Origin: Holothuria scabra
Lineage: Eukaryota > Echinodermata > Holothuroidea > Aspidochirotida > Holothuriidae
NCBI GenBank assembly: GCA_037179385.1
Contig: CM074187.1
Coordinates: forward strand, 9,487,450-9,551,449
DNA: 64,000 nt
Reading direction: 5' to 3'
Shown here: in pieces, positions 51,501-57,500 of the stretch
Layout of the letters: each line of letters begins with the position of its first letter
How positions within the stretch are numbered: position 1 is the first letter of the stretch
Made by a program: the position numbers and the translations under genes
Notes under the pieces: generated by a model
The model's database searches: none
What the model saw: only the letters and a program-made list of their open reading frames with translations
Told to the model about the DNA's origin: nothing

Positions 51501-54500
51501 AATAAGACCTTTAAAGAATAGAACCTTCTGTTGTTAAGCACGAGGCTCTGCAAAAGGATTATTTCTCAAATGAAGAAAATATTAAATGACTTAATATGCC
51601 ATACCTGTTCTTGGCTGTATCCTGGGTCAACGACAAAGAGATGGCCATCCTTAGCCAGCATGACATATGTGTCCCTGTCTTTACTTATAACATTCCAACA
51701 GCTTGGCGGAGACACCAAACCTGATATTAGGTGGCACAAGAAAAGTAGAATAAATTGAGATAGAATGATAAGACTTGTTCTTCTCGTTCCATCAAACATT
51801 TTTTTAAAGAAAGGAAGTTGCTTACAATGACAAATGGAAGTTTGCAAAGAAAGACATATTTCATTTATTAACAGTGATATGATCTCTCAGATGTTATTGT
51901 AATGTGGGTACTTTGGAAATGTGGGCGGTGTAAAATAGACAAACATAGATACAAAAAGGAACAGAGACGAGACAGGCCGAAAATGAACCTAATTGTATTG
52001 TGACCAAATCAGAACTCTTCTCAACCCATACAAAACTTATCACAACTAACTTGTCATTACGTAACTTAAAATTATGTGCAAATGAATTGACAACAGAAGC
52101 TACATACACGGCTGGAAAAAACCGAAATTTCCCAGCAATGAAAGAATTATTTCCCGTGTGATTGTAATTATTTACTATCTAAGCGGAGCGCGACCATGGG
52201 TTCGCGCGAAGCGTACAGAAAAATTTTTGAAAAATGAAGCCTCTCAGATTGCAGGAAACGGCCCTTCCTGGCCCTGAAAGCCCCTGATGAATGAACGCCG
52301 TGGGAGAAAAATTATGTAGCCCATCGGGTTTTTCGATAGCTTTGGACACGATTTTGTTGAGTCCGACCTAATCATGAATTCAAGCACTGGGAATGAAACT
52401 TGTTTGTGCATTAACTGCTAATGTAAAGCTTTCAAATTATGTAGATTTCGAACGAAATAAAGTTGAATTCCATTGCCGAATCTCTCCTTCCTTCAAAGTT
52501 TGTCCTACTCTTCTCTTCTGTCAAACAAACTAATTAACTTTCTAGCCAAGCAACTTGTCCATTGAGCGCCGTCGCGTTCAGCTCAGCAACTACTACTGTT
52601 GTGTGTATACATAAAACACTCCTTCACAAACAGCAGCAAGTCACCGCTGCTACTACAGTACTACGTCGCTATCACGTTCTTTACTGTGCTGCACAAATGA
52701 AAGCAAACAGCCCAAATGTAGCTCTCTCATTGGTCGCCCCGAATAGCCTGACAGAATGGCAATATGTTTGTTTAATACAGCTATGCAATGAGGATGGGAC
52801 GAACTTTGTCACTGTGTTGTGTAAAATGTGTCCGTTACTCAGGCTTCACAAAGGGGCAAAACATAATCATTCAAGAAATCATTTAGGCCTACGGTACGCA
52901 TAAAGGCTAGGTCTATATACTTGGCATATTCTTTAACCAAACTTCTCCGCTATTCCCGCTAATGACTACCCGCTCTACTAAACGCTTTTTTCTAAAAGTC
53001 CCCACAACTCTCTGGCGAAGAGCCACGGGGCGAAAACCAAACGATTACTCCCGGAGGAGTTCTGCTCCCTTAAGGAGCTTAACGTCCCAAATGGACAAGT
53101 AAGCCCTCCAAAGGGCAAACACTGAGTGGTCCTGCTCTAGACTGGCTGAATAGAACAGAAGCCAGCTCTATTAAACGCTCACGATATTCACCTGCACCAT
53201 CAAAAAACAATTACACATGTGGCCCGACTACTGATTTTTGAGCACCGATTTGTTGAAACAAAGGAGAATAACACGCCTCTTATTTTTAAGAACAGGGAGA
53301 TTCCTTCATACTGTGGCTACATGCATCATCACTTCAGATGTACTACACACAGCGAACGTTCAACCACGTGCATTCATTCATCTGTTATAACTCAGTGTAG
53401 ATTCGTCAGCCAGCTCGGCCGAAGAAAATGTCGCGCATTCTGATTGGTTGTTTTATCAGCACAGACTGTGTACAAAACATGCAGAATATACACAGTGTAC
53501 GGTACTAATTGACCCACTCATGGCAGCATCACGCTGTTTCTCTTTGTAGTGCTTGGAAGTTGTAGTTTATCCTCGGGATATCCCAATTGAATTTGCTTGT
53601 ATAAATGAACGAAAAACTTTTAAATATTCTCTGGTAGTTCAAGTTGGGGAGTGCAGAATGTGTTGAAATTTTTAGAATGAAAGCTAACAAGGAGCTTTTA
53701 TTGACTTATTCTGACAATACAATGATCAGCCCGACACCCATTTTAAAAGTCCTTTGAGCAAATTTCCCGCGAGTGGGTTGGATTTCCCGGCAATGACCTT
53801 CCCGTATTGCCGGTTTTTTCCAGCCGTGGCTACATAACATTCAAATGATAAAGACCATGACGTAAATAATGAATATTCAAACAAACTTTTTGCGTTCCAT
53901 TTACCTCTTACATTATGTTAGATCTTACAACCTAGATGCAACTTGCATGTAAATAATGAAGTGTTGAAAGTATTTTACATTATGAAAATATTTCATTTAT
54001 AGTTGCTGCTGTAAATGTTCAGAACTACCAGACTTGTAGGTATCTTAAATACTCTGTAGCTACAGTTCAACATAAGGTTATTTATGTTAATGATCATGCA
54101 GATTATTCCAATCCACTCACTCTGCTTCAACTTGAAATGAAGTCTAAACTGATAAAGCTACCATGCGGGTGCTACCCTTTTTGTTTCAGTCCAATCTACC
54201 ACAATTGAGCTTCTTACACAACCAGAATGAAATATGGGCTTGACTGCAAAAAATGTATTTCTATTTAATCTTCTTCATGTTTAATACCACACAATAAAAC
54301 AAATAAAGGTTTAGGATAACCATTTGTGCCACAAAACTATGGTGTCTGAGGTGCAAAAACCTAAGGTTAGAAAATAGAGTTTTGTCTCAAAATAAAGTAT
54401 TTAAAAAAGCCATAACCAACGACTAAACATTGTTCAGCTCCAATGTTTTCATAATTCATTTCACTAAAGACCTAGAACAAGTCTGCCTTAAATTTTTCCA

Positions 54501-57500
54501 TTGTGCAATGTATTTCCTATCTTTTTTTTTATTTTGGACATTCTCAAGCAAAGAAAAGGATGCAAAACAAACAATCAAAATATTGCCAAGCCAGACTCAC
54601 ACTTACCCAGTACATCTGCCATTTTCTTACTCTGTGGGTTTTTAATGTTGCTGACAACATAAAACTTGTAATTTCCCGTCATGACGGCTACTCCTGAAGT
54701 ACCACTAGTTGGGTTGTAAAAGATTCTACTATCAATGACCTCGTTCTCTCTTGCTACCTGATGACATGACAAAATATTGAGAAATGTAGAACAAAATTTC
54801 ACATCTCTGTTTTTCAGTGTACTTCCAGGACCCTTAAGAATGAGTCTACAAAGATCTAACTTTGGGACAAACTACTCAAGTTTCAAAATGGTTTTAATCT
54901 GAATGTTAGTGAGTTACTTAGATGGAGTTTTACTGCCCAGTTTCCAACCTATTGGTTAAAGTTGAGCCAGTCACAACCTTTTTTCCAGTTGTGGCTCACT
55001 GGCTTGTTTTCCCTACTCCATTGCTTATGCGGAGCATCATGCACAACGACAGTAGGTTCCATTTTTAGAGTCTTTTGTATGACATGATCGGGAATCAAAC
55101 CTGGGCCTTCTGTGTGAGAGGCAGATGCTCTTACCGTTAGGCCAAAAACGCAGTCACTTAATCTGATTGTTACGTAATGATATCATTCACAGAAATAGAT
55201 GAGGTATTACATGGAATGTGTGTTTACCTGACCCATGCTGAATCTTCCATAGAACTTTCCAAACAAGTCATAGACCAAGAGGGTACCATCTCGCTGCACA
55301 CAAAGCAGGTCTTCTGTGCTTGTCCAGCCGATGTCCAATAAGTGACCACTCTGCCACTGTTTTGAATTCAGATGGGAAAACAAAAGCATTTAGAAAGAAC
55401 TGGAAAAACAGCACAAAAACACATTCTGAAACTTTCAAAAAGAAACTATTTAAGCCTCTTTAAAGTCCTATATTGCAAGCTTACTTTTCTTTTTCCTGAC
55501 TGGAAACATCATGACAACACACTGATGTCTAATTGGCATGGTTAAAGTGTGTGTTTGTGGGGATAGGAAACATCATGACAACACACTGATGTCTTATTGG
55601 CATGGTTATAGTGTGTTTGTGGGGATAGGACATGTAGTAGACACACTAACTGTACACATTCTATATGACTCCCCTGCTTACATTCACTAACATTAATACA
55701 ACTAAAAAAGTTTAACTGTTAAGTTAAAATATCCTACATTTGTTTTCCATTCTGACTCTTCATTCTCTTTAAGTTATAGATGAAATTGACTTTCTTTCTT
55801 TCTTTTGATTTATTTTTTAAAGGATGCTTTTCCAAAGCTTGCAAGTGTAATTGATATTTGACACACTTAATCACAAGGTAAACAGCAAGCACCTATGTCA
55901 AGAAACCACATGTGGACTGGAGGTTGTAGAATATGCTCATGGAATTTCCCACCAGTAAAGAGCAACTGAAGAGGAGGACTTGATCCATATTTTTTGTTGA
56001 AAGATCTCCCCACCTACCTACCAATCTAGCTGACACTTTATCACACATCCACATTGGTGTGTGATTAAATCCACATCTAACTAACCAGTGTCGAGAAAGT
56101 GATTGTGATTTCAACTGCTCCTGCAATCACATGTTTTCATGAAATAGTTTTATGCATATATTGACAAGAGATTTATGATTCATCTCTCCAAATCCCTGAC
56201 TCATCTCTGCAACAGAGATTTTTGTCACGTAACTGAAATTAGGACCAAAATGACCCAAATTTTGGCTATGGTTTGCTCTAGTCTAGTCTTCTAAAAGTTC
56301 ATGGAAGGAAGAAAGAAAAATGCACAATTTTTTGCATTGCATGCACATACCAAAAAGTATGGAAAAATATCCATAAAAAAATAGATCACTCTGTGAACAT
56401 TTCCGTCAATATTATTCCTAATACACTGATAGTCACTCACTCTGATTATGGATATGGGTTTGCCTGATGCAGTAAAAATGAAAATATCTGGTTTGCGATT
56501 AGAGGGCGCTTGGCTCTTTCTGTCATCTCTCATCAGAGCTGTTGGATTGAAGCAAAAACAAAGGTTGAACAACATTCGTGAAAGGTCAACATTATTTTGA
56601 CTGTTACAATTGCACTTTTGCAAACATTTGTTGGATTGCCATTAGTGGCAGATTCACATGGAAAGGGGGTGCACCCAGTCTAGTTTCTAAATGATCTAAA
56701 TGTGTCAAACCAGCCCGCTGTCTCCCCTATGATTGTGATAAATCAAAGTTGAACCCCTTCCTGATTAATTTTTCTTGAATGTCTCTGGCCATGCTCTACA
56801 AAATACTTTGAAATATTAAAGTTATTTACTAATTTTCCCATGCACTTAACAGGGATTCCACCAAAAACACAACCCAGGAGAGGTGGATTTACTACTGCAA
56901 AGCCAAAAGTCCAAATCGATGCTGTCTTATGCTAAAGTTACAAGTGGGGTCAGGGGGGACACAGCCTTGAGTTTCAGATATTCCAGGTGTGCTACAAATC
57001 ACACTCCTCAGGAAATTAAGGAGTATGGCAGGCATGCTTTTTTATTAAACTTACAGAGTTATATGAGCTCCCTATCTGTATCTAGGTGTGCAAAAAATTA
57101 CACTCCCCACAGTAATTTGAAGTGAGTAATGGTGTGCAATAGCACTCGCAGGCCTCAAAATTCAAGGCCTGGGGACACAAGCTTGCTTCAGGCCCCTGTA
57201 AGGTGCAATTTGAATGATACAAAATGGCTTTTCATGTAGACCCCAACATTGCTACAATAGTGTCCTCCTTTTAAGAAATCAAGGTATTGACAATTTTTGA
57301 AATTTTCTTGAAAATCAAAAGGAGGATTTTACTCACCTTCCTCTGAAAAAAGGGGGAAGAGGGCAAACCCCTTTCCCCCAACAGAAATCCTGCTTTAGGT
57401 CAATTTTAGAAGTACTCATCTTGGTCACTTTAAGAGGACATTTTGCGATCATCATGAATACAAAATTGAGATCATATTTTCTGTTCAAAGTTTCACATAC

